Part shown: positions 8,542 through 18,446 of the stretch, piece by piece
Layout: each line of letters opens with the position of its first letter
Position numbering within the stretch: position 1 is the stretch's first letter
Assembly: GCF_036885605.1 (NCBI RefSeq)
Contig: NZ_CP142523.1
Location: 868,001 to 932,000 of the forward strand
From: Janthinobacterium sp. TB1-E2
GTDB taxonomy: Bacteria > Pseudomonadota > Gammaproteobacteria > Burkholderiales > Burkholderiaceae_D
Direction: 5' to 3'
DNA length: 64,000 nucleotides
Program-made: the position numbers and the translations under genes
The notes under the pieces: generated by a model
Seen by the model: only the letters and a program-made list of their open reading frames with translations
What the model was told of the DNA's origin: nothing
The model's database searches: none

Positions 8542-9033
8542 ATGATCGAATCCGCAATCGCCTGGCTGCTGCAGCTGATCGCAGCACCGGAAGTCGGGCT
8601 GACATCGGTCTTTCTGATCAGCTTTATTTCCGCCACCTTGCTGCCGCTCGGCTCGGAGCCGGCCGTGTTTGCCGTCATCAAGGCCAATCCCGCGCTGTTC
8701 TGGGCCGCCATCGGCGTGGCCACCCTGGGCAATACCCTGGGCGGCATCGTCGACTACTGGCTCGGCTACCGGGCCAAGCAGGCGTTCGCCAAGGAGCGCG
8801 ACACGCGCTGGTTCCGCTGGCTGGCCCGCTATGGCGCCAAGACCATGCTGCTGGCCTGGCTGCCCCTCGTGGGCGACCCCCTGTGCACTTTGGCTGGCTG
8901 GCTCAAGCTGCCGTTCTGGCCCAGCGTTGCCTACATGGCCGTCGGCAAGTGCGCGCGCTACCTGACCATGACGGGCTTGCTGCTGTACGTGCCCGATGGC
9001 GTATGGCACCGGATCGGCCAGATGCTGGCCTGA
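8542..9033 (+). CDS. YqaA family (DedA/SNARE-associated) inner-membrane protein
   Basis: Small membrane protein of 163 residues, start MIESAIAWLLQLIAAPEVG. It has four to five hydrophobic segments and the family motif around LPLGSEPAVFAVIKANP, followed by GNTLGGIVDYWLGYRAKQAF. The DedA superfamily is linked to lipid (undecaprenyl phosphate or phosphatidylethanolamine) flipping; a specific role for YqaA is not established. It is monocistronic and divergent from ilvA. The same frame stays open far upstream over ilvA, but that part is antisense to ilvA and is not coding. Confidence 0.85.
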   Translation: MIESAIAWLLQLIAAPEVGLTSVFLISFISATLLPLGSEPAVFAVIKANPALFWAAIGVATLGNTLGGIVDYWLGYRAKQAFAKERDTRWFRWLARYGAKTMLLAWLPLVGDPLCTLAGWLKLPFWPSVAYMAVGKCARYLTMTGLLLYVPDGVWHRIGQMLA

Positions 9034-9291
9034 ATGGGACTGCCTGCAACGCCAGTTTGCCCCATTTTTGGGCAGGTCGATAGTTTGCAATAGAGTCCGA
9101 TTCTTGGCATTTTTGCGTCAAAAAATCATGGAAACTGGTTTTTTATTCGCGTAAAAGAAGGCTTTTCCATATTTGCTATGGGGGCGGATGAGGTGCTTAA
9201 ACCTTGGGCGGCATAAGGCTGTTCCCGCATGGTGCGGCGCAATAAGATAAAATGGCCCTTTAGGGTCCAGTCTATATCGTCACCACACTCC

Positions 9292-12200
9292 ATGAACGCT
9301 CCCGCACAAATCCAAGCTTTACTGGCAGAAACGCCGAATGGTCCCGCAGCAAGCCGCCTGCGCGAAATCCCGTATAACTACACGTCGTTTTCCGATCGCG
9401 AGATCGTCATACGCCTGTTGGGGGAGGACTCCTGGCGCCTGCTCGACGAGCTGCGCGGCGCCCGCCAGACGGGCCGTTCCGCCCGCATGCTGTACGAGGT
9501 GCTGGGCGATATCTGGGTCGTGCGCCGTAATCCGTACCTGCAAGATGACTTGCTGGACAATCCGAAGCGCCGCCAGGGCTTGATCGATGCCTTGCATCAC
9601 CGCCTGGCCGAAGTCGACAAGCGCCGCCTGTCCATCGATGCGGCCGGCGGCGACGCACTGGCGGCCGGCGAAGCGCCGGAAGTGGCCAAGGCGCGCAGCG
9701 CCAATGTGGAGTTGCTGCTGAAGGCGGCCAGCAAGGCAGTGGCCGACTTTGGCGACGAATTCCGCAAGACCTACGACTTGCGCAAGCGCACGGTCAAGGT
9801 GCTGGGCCGCTACACGGAAAAACACAATGTGCGCTTCGATGGCATGACGCGCGTGTCGCACGTGACGGACGCCACCGACTGGCGCGTGGAATATCCGTTC
9901 GTCGTGCTCACACCCGACACGGAAGAGGAAATGGCCGGCCTCGTCAAAGGCTGTATCGAGCTGGGGCTGACCATCATCCCGCGTGGCGGCGGCACCGGCT
10001 ACACGGGCGGCGCGATTCCGCTGACGCCGATGTCGGCCGTCATCAACACGGAAAAACTCATCACCCTGGGCGCCGTGGAAATGACGGTCTTGCCGGGATT
10101 GAGCCACGAATACGCGACGATCAATTCGGGCGCGGGCGTGATCACGAACAAAGTGTCGGAAGCGGCGGAAAAGGCCGGTTTCGTGTTCGCCGTCGATCCG
10201 ACCTCGGCCCACGCTTCGTGCATCGGCGGCAACGTCGCCATGAATGCGGGCGGCAAGAAAGCCGTGCTGTGGGGCACGGCGCTGGACAACCTGGCCTCGT
10301 GGCGCATGGTCGACCCGAACGGCGACTGGCTCGACGTCACCCGCCTCGACCATAACCTGGGCAAGATCCACGATATCGCGCTGGCACGCTTCCAGCTGGA
10401 GTGGCGCCACCCGAGCACGCGCGACGCGACAAAACCGAACGCGCCGTTCAAGACGGAAATTTTGGAAATTCCTGGCCGCAAGTTCCGCAAGGAGGGCCTG
10501 GGCAAGGACGTCACCGATAAATTCCTCGCCGGCTTGCCGGGCATCCAGAAAGAGGGCTGCGACGGCTTGATCACGTCGGCGCGCTGGATCTTGCACAAGA
10601 TGCCGAAATTCGCCCGTACCGTCTGCCTGGAATTCTTCGGCCAGGCGCGCGACGCGATTCCGTCGATCGTGGAAATCAAGGATTACCTGGACGGCTTGCC
10701 TGCCAAGGGCGAGCAATACACGAGCATCCGCCTGGCGGGCCTGGAGCATCTGGACGAGCGCTACCTGCGCGCCGTCGGCTACGCCACCAAGTCGAAACGG
10801 GGTGTGCTGCCGAAGATGGCCCTGTTTGGCGATATCGTCGGCGACGATGAAAACGCCGTCGCGCAAGCGGCGTCGGAAGTGGTGCGCATCGCCAACACCC
10901 GCGTGGGCGAAGGTTTTGTCGCCGTCAGCCCGGAAGCGCGCAAGAAATTCTGGTTAGATCGTGCCCGCACGGCGGCGATCGCCAAGCACACCAATGCGTT
11001 CAAGATCAATGAAGACGTCGTGATTCCCCTGAACCGCATGGGCGAATATACGGATGGCATCGAGCGCATCAATATCGAGCTGTCGATCAAGAACAAGCTG
11101 CAACTGGCCGACGCCCTGAGCGCGTTCTTTGCCAAGGGTAACTTGCCAATCGGCAAGAGCGACGATGCGTCCGACGACCGCGTCGATGATGCTGAAATGC
11201 TGGGCGACCGCGCCGAGCAGGCGCAGCAGTTGCTGGCGCAAGTCACGGCACGCTGGACTTATCTGCTGGCCCAGCTCGACCGTCCGCTGGTCGACGCGAA
11301 GGATGAATTGGCCGAACTGGGCATGGAGCGCTTGCTGCCTGTCTTCGAGGCACGCCTGGAAACGCAGCCGAACGCCACCCTGTTCGACGTGGTGCAGGAC
11401 CGCACCGTGCGCATCACGTGGAAGCAGGAAATCCGCGCCCAGCTGCGCCAGATTTTCAATGGCGCCGCCTTCAAGCTGATCCTCGACGAGGCGACCGCGA
11501 TTCACGCGCGCATCCTGCGTAGCCGCGTGTTTGTCGCGCTGCACATGCATGCGGGCGACGGCAACGTGCACACGAACTTGCCCGTCAACTCGGACAATTA
11601 CGAAATGCTGCAAGACGCCCACGAAGCCGTGGGCCGCATCATGATCCTGGCCCGCTCGCTCAATGGCGTCATTTCCGGCGAGCACGGTATCGGCATTACC
11701 AAGCTGGAATTTTTGACGGAAGAAGAAATCGGCGACTTCCGCAGCTACAAGCAGCGCATCGATCCGGAAGGCCGTTTCAACAAGGGCAAACTGCTGAACC
11801 TGCCAGGCATGGGCGCCGACTTGCGCAATGCCTACACGCCATCGTTCGGCCTGATGGGCCATGAATCCTTGATCATGCAGCAAAGCGATATCGGCGCCAT
11901 CGCCGACAGCGTCAAGGATTGCTTGCGTTGCGGTAAGTGCAAACCCGTGTGCTCGACCCACGTGCCGCGCGCCAATTTGCTGTACTCGCCACGCGACAAG
12001 ATCCTGGCGACTTCGTCCCTGATCGAAGCCTTCCTGTACGAAGAGCAGACGCGCCGCGGTATTTCCATCAAGCATTGGGAAGAGTTCGAGGACGTGGCCG
12101 ACCATTGCACGGTCTGCCATAAATGCGTGACGCCTTGCCCCGTCAACATCGATTTCGGTGACGTCTCGATGAACATGCGCAACTTGCTGCGCAAGATGGA

Positions 12201-13332
12201 CAAGAAGAGCTTCAATCCGGGCACCAAGGCCACGATGATGTTCCTCAACGCCACCGATCCCGTGACCATCAACGCCACGCGCAAGGTCATGATCGGCTGG
12301 GGTTACAAGGCGCAGCGCCTGGGCCACGATTTGCTGAAGAAGTTTGCCAAGAAGCAAACCAAGGCGCCGCCGCCATCGACGGGCAAGCCGCCCGTCAAGG
12401 CGCAGGTGATCCACTTCATCAACAAGAAAATGCCGGGCAACCTGCCGAAGAAATCGGCGCGCGCGCTGCTCGACATCGAAGACGACAAGGTCATCCCGAT
12501 CATCCGTAATCCGAAGACGACGACGGCCGATACGGAAGCCGTGTTCTACTTCCCCGGTTGCGGTTCGGAGCGCCTGTTCTCGCAAGTGGGCCTGGCCACG
12601 CAAGCGATGCTGTGGGAAGTGGGCGTGCAGACGGTCTTGCCGCCGGGCTACCTGTGTTGCGGTTATCCGCAGCGGGGCGCGGGCGAGTTCGACAAGGCCG
12701 AGAAGATGATGACGGACAACCGCGTCCTGTTCCACCGCATGGCCAACACGCTCAATTACCTGGACATCAAGACGGTGCTCGTCTCGTGCGGCACCTGTTA
12801 TGACCAGCTGGCGACGTACCAGTTCGAGAAGATTTTCCCTGGCTGCCGCATCATGGATATTCATGAGTATCTGCTGGAGAAAAACGTCAAGCTGGAAGGC
12901 GTGAACGGCACCCGCTATATGTACCACGAGCCATGCCATAACCCGATGAAGCTGCAGGAATCGGGCAAAACCATCAATTCCCTGATCAGCACGGTAGACA
13001 ACGTGAAGATCGAGAAGAATGACCGTTGCTGCGGTGAATCGGGTTCCTTGGCCGTCACGCGTCCCGACATTTCCACGCAAGTGCGTTTCCGCAAGGAAGA
13101 AGAAATGGTCAAGGGCGCCGACAAGCTGCGCGGCGACGGTTTCACCGGTGACGTGAAAATCCTCACCAGCTGCCCATCGTGCCTGCAAGGCCTGTCGCGC
13201 TACAATGACGATTCGGGCACGACGGCCGACTACATCGTCGTCGAGATCGCCAAACACTTGCTGGGAGAGAACTGGATGCCGGATTACGTGAAACGCGCCA
13301 ATGACGGCGGCATTGAACGGGTGTTGGTGTGA
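9292..13332 (+). CDS. Giant FAD-linked oxidase with 4Fe-4S and CCG domains (DUF3683 family, D-lactate dehydrogenase-like)
   Basis: 1346-residue fusion oxidoreductase. In order: an N-terminal DUF3683-like region (about 1-180), an FAD-binding type 4 domain (about 200-420, with [14 protein letters not shown] near 229), and an FAD-oxidase C-terminal domain up to about 850 ([28 protein letters not shown]). Then come two 4Fe-4S motifs ([11 protein letters not shown] near 877, [12 protein letters not shown] near 940) and two cysteine-rich CCG domains ([12 protein letters not shown]...CCGYPQ near 1087-1124; EPCHNP...CCGESGS near 1213-1250). This architecture combines the subunits of glycolate/D-lactate oxidases in one chain. 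The substrate is probably a 2-hydroxyacid, by inference. The start is the ATG at 9292. Its stop overlaps the GTG start of the HIT gene. Confidence 0.9.
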   Translation: MNAPAQIQALLAETPNGPAASRLREIPYNYTSFSDREIVIRLLGEDSWRLLDELRGARQTGRSARMLYEVLGDIWVVRRNPYLQDDLLDNPKRRQGLIDALHHRLAEVDKRRLSIDAAGGDALAAGEAPEVAKARSANVELLLKAASKAVADFGDEFRKTYDLRKRTVKVLGRYTEKHNVRFDGMTRVSHVTDATDWRVEYPFVVLTPDTEEEMAGLVKGCIELGLTIIPRGGGTGYTGGAIPLTPMSAVINTEKLITLGAVEMTVLPGLSHEYATINSGAGVITNKVSEAAEKAGFVFAVDPTSAHASCIGGNVAMNAGGKKAVLWGTALDNLASWRMVDPNGDWLDVTRLDHNLGKIHDIALARFQLEWRHPSTRDATKPNAPFKTEILEIPGRKFRKEGLGKDVTDKFLAGLPGIQKEGCDGLITSARWILHKMPKFARTVCLEFFGQARDAIPSIVEIKDYLDGLPAKGEQYTSIRLAGLEHLDERYLRAVGYATKSKRGVLPKMALFGDIVGDDENAVAQAASEVVRIANTRVGEGFVAVSPEARKKFWLDRARTAAIAKHTNAFKINEDVVIPLNRMGEYTDGIERINIELSIKNKLQLADALSAFFAKGNLPIGKSDDASDDRVDDAEMLGDRAEQAQQLLAQVTARWTYLLAQLDRPLVDAKDELAELGMERLLPVFEARLETQPNATLFDVVQDRTVRITWKQEIRAQLRQIFNGAAFKLILDEATAIHARILRSRVFVALHMHAGDGNVHTNLPVNSDNYEMLQDAHEAVGRIMILARSLNGVISGEHGIGITKLEFLTEEEIGDFRSYKQRIDPEGRFNKGKLLNLPGMGADLRNAYTPSFGLMGHESLIMQQSDIGAIADSVKDCLRCGKCKPVCSTHVPRANLLYSPRDKILATSSLIEAFLYEEQTRRGISIKHWEEFEDVADHCTVCHKCVTPCPVNIDFGDVSMNMRNLLRKMDKKSFNPGTKATMMFLNATDPVTINATRKVMIGWGYKAQRLGHDLLKKFAKKQTKAPPPSTGKPPVKAQVIHFINKKMPGNLPKKSARALLDIEDDKVIPIIRNPKTTTADTEAVFYFPGCGSERLFSQVGLATQAMLWEVGVQTVLPPGYLCCGYPQRGAGEFDKAEKMMTDNRVLFHRMANTLNYLDIKTVLVSCGTCYDQLATYQFEKIFPGCRIMDIHEYLLEKNVKLEGVNGTRYMYHEPCHNPMKLQESGKTINSLISTVDNVKIEKNDRCCGESGSLAVTRPDISTQVRFRKEEEMVKGADKLRGDGFTGDVKILTSCPSCLQGLSRYNDDSGTTADYIVVEIAKHLLGENWMPDYVKRANDGGIERVLV

Positions 13333-13772
13333 CCTGCGATCTGTGCACATTGCTGGACGGCTTTGCCAACAAGCAGGGCTGTGAAGCCTTGCTGTGGCGC
13401 AGCGAGCGCCTGTCCGTCGTGGCCGTCGATGACGCCGCCTATCCCGGCTTTTGCCGCGTGATCTGGAACAAGCACGTCAAGGAAATGACGGACTTGACGC
13501 CTGGCGAGCGCAATTACGTCATGGAAGTCGTGTGGCAAGTCGAGCTGGCCGTGCGCGATGTGATGCAACCGGAAAAGGTCAACGTGGCCAGTTTCGGCAA
13601 CATGACGCCGCACGTGCACTGGCACGTGATTCCCCGCTACCGCGACGACGCGCATTTCCCGAACCCGAGCTGGGCTGTCGTACAGCGCGAGACGGCACCC
13701 GAGGTGCTGGCCGCGCGCCGCGCCCTGTTGCCGGCCTTGCGCGACGCCATCATTCAACGTTTATCCGCATAA
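13329..13772 (+). CDS. HIT (histidine triad) family hydrolase
   Basis: 147-residue nucleotide hydrolase/transferase with the triad HVHWHVIPR (His95, 97, 99) near the centre. The N-terminal CDLC pair may bind metal. The GTG start overlaps the stop of the giant dehydrogenase (GTGA), so it is probably translationally coupled to it. The exact substrate is unknown; family members cleave dinucleoside polyphosphates or aminoacyl-AMP. Confidence 0.9.
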   Translation: MTCDLCTLLDGFANKQGCEALLWRSERLSVVAVDDAAYPGFCRVIWNKHVKEMTDLTPGERNYVMEVVWQVELAVRDVMQPEKVNVASFGNMTPHVHWHVIPRYRDDAHFPNPSWAVVQRETAPEVLAARRALLPALRDAIIQRLSA

Positions 13773-13781
13773 AGTATCGTC

Positions 13782-14231
13782 ATGACTGAAAAAGCAGCAA
13801 CACCGCAACCGACCGGCTTGACCGTGCACAACCAGTCGCGCGTGCTCGACGTGGCTTTCGACGATGGCAGCGAATTTGCGCTGCCGTTCGAATACCTGCG
13901 CGTGTACTCGCCGTCGGCCGAAGTGCAGGGCCATGGCAAGGGCCAGGAAACTTTGCAATTAGGCAAGCGCCTGGTGGGCATCACGGGCATCGAGCCGGTC
14001 GGCAACTACGCCGTGCAGCCCACCTTCAGCGATGGCCACAATTCCGGCCTGTACACCTGGGCATACTTGTACAAGCTGGGCGCGGAAAAAGACAGGCTGT
14101 GGCAAGCCTACCTGGACCAGTTGGCGGCAGCCGGCTATCCCGGCGACAGCGGCCGCGACGCCAAGGCCGACATGACGGTCAAGCAATCTTCCGGCCACGT
14201 CCACGGCCCTAGCTGCGGGCATAAGCATTAA
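13782..14231 (+). CDS. DUF971 domain protein (gamma-butyrobetaine hydroxylase N-terminal-like) with metal-binding tail
   Basis: 149 residues. The DUF971 fold (beta-rich, LALPFEYLRVYSPSAE-type core; here FALPFEYLRVYSPSAEVQGH) fills about residues 15-125. DUF971 proteins are linked in other bacteria to Fe-S or iron-dependent processes. The C-terminus ends with a His/Cys-rich stretch HVHGPSCGHKH that could hold a metal ion. It follows the HIT gene by 9 bp in one operon, and in many betaproteobacteria stands directly before ubiE. Here an ECF sigma pair lies between them. Confidence 0.88.
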   Translation: MTEKAATPQPTGLTVHNQSRVLDVAFDDGSEFALPFEYLRVYSPSAEVQGHGKGQETLQLGKRLVGITGIEPVGNYAVQPTFSDGHNSGLYTWAYLYKLGAEKDRLWQAYLDQLAAAGYPGDSGRDAKADMTVKQSSGHVHGPSCGHKH

Positions 14232-14286
14232 ACTGAAAAATAATGCGGTAAGCTTGTCGGATTGCCGCATATCCATTCGTCGTATG

Positions 14287-14318
14287 AATGCCCGCGCTTG
14301 CGGGCATTTTTCTTTTGG
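14287..14318 (+). terminator. Rho-independent terminator after the DUF971 gene
   Basis: Perfect 9-bp stem (aatgcccgc / gcgggcatt) with a 4-base loop and a T-rich tail (tttttctttt). It ends the dehydrogenase-HIT-DUF971 operon and separates it from the sigma-factor pair. Confidence 0.88.
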
Positions 14319-14328
14319 AGAAGAGACT

Positions 14329-14673
14329 ATGGAATACATGATCCTGATCTACGCCGACGAGGCGCGCTATGAATCCATGGAAGACGGGCAGATGGCCAGC
14401 CTGATGGCCGACTTTGCCAGCTATACGCAGGCGCTGGAGGCGGCAGGCGTGCTGCGCGGGGGCGCCGAACTGGCGCCCGTGGGCAGCGCCACCAGCGTGC
14501 GGGTGCGCAATGGCAAGCCCGTCATCACGGATGGGCCGTTCGCGGAAACCAAGGAGCAGCTGGGCGGCTACTATCTGCTAGCCTGCGCCAACCTGGACGA
14601 GGCGCTGGCCTGGGCCGGGCGTTGCCCTGCCGCTTCCCTGGGCACCATCGAAGTGCGGCCCGTGACGGCTTGA
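14329..14673 (+). CDS. YCII/DGPF-domain protein, partner of ECF sigma factor
   Basis: 114-residue ferredoxin-fold (YCII-related) protein carrying the diagnostic motif TDGPFAETKEQLGGYYL at about residues 65-81. DGPF proteins are almost always encoded next to ECF42-type sigma factors, and their biochemical role is unsettled. The chosen ATG at 14329 has a purine-rich site (ggagaagag) just upstream. A longer frame start would overlap the terminator. It is followed after 2 bp by the sigma gene. Confidence 0.9.
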   Translation: MEYMILIYADEARYESMEDGQMASLMADFASYTQALEAAGVLRGGAELAPVGSATSVRVRNGKPVITDGPFAETKEQLGGYYLLACANLDEALAWAGRCPAASLGTIEVRPVTA

Positions 14674-14675
14674 CG

Positions 14676-15917
14676 ATGGCCGGCGACGCCATTGCGGCCG
14701 TCGAGCACGTCTTTCGCCAGGAAAGGGGCAGGGTGCTGGCCGGCCTGATGCGGCGTTTCGGCGACCTGGGCCTGGCGGAAGATGTGTTACAGGAAGCGTG
14801 CCGCAAGGCGCTGGAACTGTGGCCGCGCACGGGCATCCCCGATAATCCCGCCGCCTGGCTCAGTTCCGTGGCGCGCAATGCGGGCCTCGATCACGTGCGC
14901 CGGGCGGGCAAGAGCGTCAGCGATGCCGAGGCCCAGCTAGGCAGCCTGACTGCGGCCGTGGCGGTGGAAGCGCCGCCCATCGAAGACGACCGCCTGCGCC
15001 TGCTGTTCATCTGCTGCCATCCCGCGTTGGCGCCCGAGGCGCAGGTGGCGCTGGCCCTGCGCATCTTGTGTGGCCTGTCCACGGGCGAGATCGCGCACGC
15101 CTTCGGCGTGGCGGAAGCTGCCCTGTCGCAGCGGCTGTTGCGCGCCAAGCGCAAGATCTCCGAAGCGCGTATCCCGTTCGAGTTGCCGCCGGAACAAGAA
15201 TTGCAGCCACGGCTGGCGCAGGTGCTGCACGTGATTTACCTGGTGTTCAGCGAAGGCTATTGCGCCAGCGGCGGCGACACCCTGCTGCGCGCGGACCTGT
15301 GCGCCGAGGCGCTGCGCCTGGGACGCTTGCTCGACAGTCTGCAGCCGGGCCAGCCCGAAGTGCAGGGGCTATTGGCCCTGATGCTGCTGCAGGCGTCGCG
15401 CGGCCCGGCCCGGCTATCGCCTGAAGGCTATCTGCTGACCCTGGAAGAGCAGGACCGGCGCGTGTGGCAGGGGGACTTGATTGCCGAGGGACTGGCCGTG
15501 CTGGAACTGGCCTTGCCGGCGCGCGCGCCAGGGCCATATCAGCTGCAGGCGGCGATTGCCGCCTTGCACGCCAAAGCGCCCACGGCCAGCCAGACGGACT
15601 GGCGCCAGATCAGCGCCCTGTACGGCGCCTTGCTGCGCCACAAGCCGGAACCCTTGATCTTGCTTAATGCCGTGATCGCCTGCGCCATGGCGCATGGCAC
15701 TGCACACGGGCTGGCGTGGCTCGATCGCCTGGAAGCCTTGCCCAGCCTGACGCTATCGCATTATCTGCATGCGGCCCGGGCCGACTTGCTGCGCCGCCAG
15801 GGCGACCGGCAGGGGGCGCTGGCGGCGTATGCCCGGGCGGCCATGCTGGCGTCGAATGCAGTGGAAAGGCAATACCTTCTCCGGCGTCACGGGGAAATGC
15901 GCCTGCCGCTTGTATAA
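14676..15917 (+). CDS. ECF42-type RNA polymerase sigma factor with C-terminal extension
   Basis: 413 residues: sigma region 2 ([19 protein letters not shown], about 30-50), region 4 with helix-turn-helix ([27 protein letters not shown], about 131-157), and a long TPR-like C-terminal extension (about 185-413) with [27 protein letters not shown], characteristic of ECF42. No anti-sigma gene is adjacent. In this group the extension itself is thought to control activity. The ATG at 14676 is 2 bp after the DGPF stop. The 3' end overlaps the ubiE promoter. Confidence 0.92.
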   Translation: MAGDAIAAVEHVFRQERGRVLAGLMRRFGDLGLAEDVLQEACRKALELWPRTGIPDNPAAWLSSVARNAGLDHVRRAGKSVSDAEAQLGSLTAAVAVEAPPIEDDRLRLLFICCHPALAPEAQVALALRILCGLSTGEIAHAFGVAEAALSQRLLRAKRKISEARIPFELPPEQELQPRLAQVLHVIYLVFSEGYCASGGDTLLRADLCAEALRLGRLLDSLQPGQPEVQGLLALMLLQASRGPARLSPEGYLLTLEEQDRRVWQGDLIAEGLAVLELALPARAPGPYQLQAAIAALHAKAPTASQTDWRQISALYGALLRHKPEPLILLNAVIACAMAHGTAHGLAWLDRLEALPSLTLSHYLHAARADLLRRQGDRQGALAAYARAAMLASNAVERQYLLRRHGEMRLPLV

Positions 15918-15918
15918 T
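15913..15918 (+). promoter_or_regulatory. -10 box of the ubiE promoter inside the sigma-factor stop region
   Basis: Perfect TATAAT overlapping the TAA stop of the sigma gene, 28 bp before the ubiE ATG. No good -35 is visible. Confidence 0.45.
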
Positions 15919-15946
15919 GCTCCCAAGTTCAAACAGACTGCCTACC

Positions 15947-16681
15947 ATGACCAATACGACCCATTTCGGATACAAAACAGTTGCAGAAGACGACAAAGTG
16001 CGCGAAGTCGCCAAGGTGTTCCATTCCGTCGCTGCCAAATACGACGTGATGAACGACTTGATGTCGGGCGGGCTGCACCGTCTGTGGAAGACGTTCACCA
16101 TTGCCAATGCGGGCGTGCGCCCCGGTTTCAAGGTGCTCGACATCGCCGGCGGCACGGGCGACTTGTCGAAGGCGTTTGCCAAGCAGGCGGGCCCTACCGG
16201 CGAAGTCTGGCTGACCGATATCAATGAATCGATGTTGCGCGTGGGCCGCGACCGCCTCTTGAATCGCGGCTTGCTCACCCCCACCTTGTTGTGTGACGCG
16301 GAAAAACTGCCATTCCCCGATAATTATTTCGACCGTGTCAGCGTGGCCTTTGGCCTGCGCAACATGACGCACAAGGATGTGGCGCTGGCGGAAATGCGCC
16401 GCGTACTGAAACCGGGCGGCAAGCTGCTGGTGCTGGAGTTTTCCAAGGTGGCCGCTCCCCTGCAAAAGCCGTACGACCTGTATTCTTTCTCGGTCTTGCC
16501 GTGGTTCGGACAGAAAATCGCCGGCGACGCGGAGAGCTACCGCTACCTGGCAGAATCGATCCGCATGCACCCGGACCAGGAAACCCTGAAGACCATGATG
16601 GAAACGGCGGGCCTGGAGCGCGTGCAGTACTACAATTTGACGGCAGGCATTGCCGCTTTGCACACCGGTATCAAGATGTAA
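15947..16681 (+). CDS. ubiE: Ubiquinone/menaquinone biosynthesis C-methyltransferase UbiE
   Basis: SAM-dependent C-methylation of the quinone ring (DDMQH2 in ubiquinone synthesis). The 244-residue protein has motif [16 protein letters not shown] (about 65-79), the UbiE signatures [17 protein letters not shown] (about 33-49) and [18 protein letters not shown]. The family start [12 protein letters not shown] fixes the ATG at 15947. It is the first gene of the Tim44-like/ubiJ/ubiB run. Confidence 0.96.
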   Translation: MTNTTHFGYKTVAEDDKVREVAKVFHSVAAKYDVMNDLMSGGLHRLWKTFTIANAGVRPGFKVLDIAGGTGDLSKAFAKQAGPTGEVWLTDINESMLRVGRDRLLNRGLLTPTLLCDAEKLPFPDNYFDRVSVAFGLRNMTHKDVALAEMRRVLKPGGKLLVLEFSKVAAPLQKPYDLYSFSVLPWFGQKIAGDAESYRYLAESIRMHPDQETLKTMMETAGLERVQYYNLTAGIAALHTGIKM

Positions 16682-16712
16682 TGCATCAACGTTGGTGATT
16701 TTAGGAGATGGA

Positions 16713-17660
16713 ATGAAATTGAAGAAATTTATGGTCGGCATGATGCTGGCCGCGACCACGGTATCCATGCTGGGCGAGGCGCTGGCCCGTCCCATGGGCG
16801 GTGGCCGTTCGATAGGTCGTCAGTCGCAAAGCGTGAGCCGCCAGGCGCCGGCCCCGGCGCCGGCACCGGCTGCCACGCCACGCCAGGCGCAACCGGCGCC
16901 GGCTCCTGCGCCAGCACCTGCCGCCAAGGCACCGAGCCGCTGGAAGGGCTTGCTGGGCGGCGCCTTGCTCGGTCTGGGTCTGGGCGCGCTGCTGTCGCAC
17001 TTCGGCCTGGGCGGCGCCCTGGCCAGCATGATCAGCACCTTGCTGATGGTGGCTTTGCTGGCCGGCGTGGTCTTCTTCATCTATCGCATGGTGCGCGGCA
17101 AGCGTGCTGGCAACAGCAGCGGCAATGCGCCGTTCGCCGGCTTCGGCAACCAGCCTGCGCCAGCGGGCAACGTGCCTGACATCGGTTCGCGCATTCCACC
17201 GCTGCCGCCGCTGCAGCCCGTCTCGTCCGGCGTCGGCCTGGATAAGCCGGACCCGGTCCCGGTGCCGGCTGCCGCGCCATGGGGCGTGCCAAGCGACTTC
17301 GACAAGGAAGCCTTCCTGCGCCACGCGAAAAGCAATTTCATTCGCCTGCAAGCGGCCTGGGACAAGGCCGACGTCAACGATATCCGCGAATTCACGTCGC
17401 CGGAAGTGTATGCGGAACTGCGCATGCAAATCCAGGAGCGGGGCACGCAGGCAGACTTTACCGATGTCGTCACCATCGATGCCGAGCTGCTGGGCATCGA
17501 GACGAGCGTCAACGATTACCTGGCCAGCGTGAAGTTTGTGGGCCTGATCCGTTCGGCGCCGGGCGCCGCGGCGGAACCGTTCGCGGAAGTGTGGAATATG
17601 TCGAAACCCGTCAGCGGCAATAGCGGCTGGGTCCTGGCAGGCATCCAGCAATTGAATTAA
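16713..17660 (+). CDS. Tim44-like domain membrane protein
   Basis: 315 residues. It has a signal/anchor segment (MKLKKFMVGMMLAATTVSML), an Ala/Pro low-complexity linker with PAPAPAP repeats (about 45-70), a Gly-rich region and a transmembrane helix (about 105-135), and a C-terminal Tim44-like (NTF2-fold) domain (about 200-315, FDKEAFLRHAKSNFIRLQAAW). The bacterial function is unproven. It is placed between ubiE and ubiJ, as in many betaproteobacteria. A good ribosome-binding site (taggag) precedes the ATG. Confidence 0.87.
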   Translation: MKLKKFMVGMMLAATTVSMLGEALARPMGGGRSIGRQSQSVSRQAPAPAPAPAATPRQAQPAPAPAPAPAAKAPSRWKGLLGGALLGLGLGALLSHFGLGGALASMISTLLMVALLAGVVFFIYRMVRGKRAGNSSGNAPFAGFGNQPAPAGNVPDIGSRIPPLPPLQPVSSGVGLDKPDPVPVPAAAPWGVPSDFDKEAFLRHAKSNFIRLQAAWDKADVNDIREFTSPEVYAELRMQIQERGTQADFTDVVTIDAELLGIETSVNDYLASVKFVGLIRSAPGAAAEPFAEVWNMSKPVSGNSGWVLAGIQQLN

Positions 17661-17745
17661 TTGTAAAAACTTGCTGAATAATGGCTTAAGTCCATGCGGA
17701 ATGCATGATGCTTAACAGATATTGCCTGCTGAACTGGTAAGATCG

Positions 17746-17784
17746 AAACCGCCCACGTTGTTTTACGGGCGGTTTTTTCTTTTT
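17746..17784 (+). terminator. Terminator after the Tim44-like gene
   Basis: Perfect 9-bp stem (aaaccgccc / gggcggttt) with a 12-base loop and a T-rich tail, 85 bp after the stop. ubiJ starts 21 bp further, so some read-through or a separate ubiJ promoter is needed. Confidence 0.75.
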
Positions 17785-17804
17785 GGGGGCGCGAAGCGCG
17801 CAAC

Positions 17805-18446
17805 ATGATGGCACCACTTTCCGACCTTTCCCTGATGACGCCCGTCATCGCGACTATTAACCACTTGCTGGCGCAAGAGCCGTGGGCGCGCCAGCAGCTG
17901 GCCGTGCACACCGGCAAGCTGGCCTGCATCGACACGGGCGCCGTGGCCCTGCGTCTGCGCGTCGACAGCGCCGGCATGCTGGAAGCGGCGCCGGCCGACA
18001 TGCCGGCCAACGTCACCATCCGCGTGAAATTGTCCGACGTGCCGCTGATCCTGCAAAACCGCGAGCGGGCGTTTTCCTACGTCAAGATCGAAGGCGATGC
18101 CGAGTTTGCCAATGCGATTTCGCAATTGAGCAAGGGCTTGCGCTGGGAAGCCGAGCACGACCTGGAAAAGGTCGTCGGCCCCATGCTGGCCACGCGCCTC
18201 GTTGCCGGCGCGAAGGATGCGGCCGCGTTTGTGCGCACGGGCCAGCAAAAGCTGGCGGAAAACGTGGCCGAATATTTTCTCGACGAACAGCCCATGCTGA
18301 TCCGTCCTTCTACCCTGCAAGAGTATTCCGCTGGCGTGACGCGCGTGCGCGATGACGTCGAACGCCTGGCCAAGCGCCTTGCCCGGCTGGAAAAGGCGGC
18401 CGCCGCCGTCCAGCCGCAGTCTTCCTCACCGGATTTGTCTACATGA
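17805..18446 (+). CDS. ubiJ: Ubiquinone biosynthesis accessory factor UbiJ (SCP2 domain)
   Basis: 213 residues. The N-terminal SCP2-like lipid-binding domain (about 15-115) is followed by a helical C-terminus with a heptad-rich segment ([21 protein letters not shown]). UbiJ holds the Ubi complex and its hydrophobic intermediates in the cytosol. The start is a double ATG and the second codon is equally possible. The stop overlaps the ubiB start (ATGA), so translation is coupled. Confidence 0.9.
   Translation: MMAPLSDLSLMTPVIATINHLLAQEPWARQQLAVHTGKLACIDTGAVALRLRVDSAGMLEAAPADMPANVTIRVKLSDVPLILQNRERAFSYVKIEGDAEFANAISQLSKGLRWEAEHDLEKVVGPMLATRLVAGAKDAAAFVRTGQQKLAENVAEYFLDEQPMLIRPSTLQEYSAGVTRVRDDVERLAKRLARLEKAAAAVQPQSSSPDLST

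Noticed and set aside
9058..9074. Terminator after the YqaA gene (tgccc/gggca)
   Set aside because: The stem is only 5 bp with the T run inside the loop; too weak to call.
10954..13350. 800-codon minus-strand frame opposite the giant dehydrogenase
   Set aside because: Antisense shadow rich in His/Arg/Gln without family motifs; the plus strand is clearly coding.
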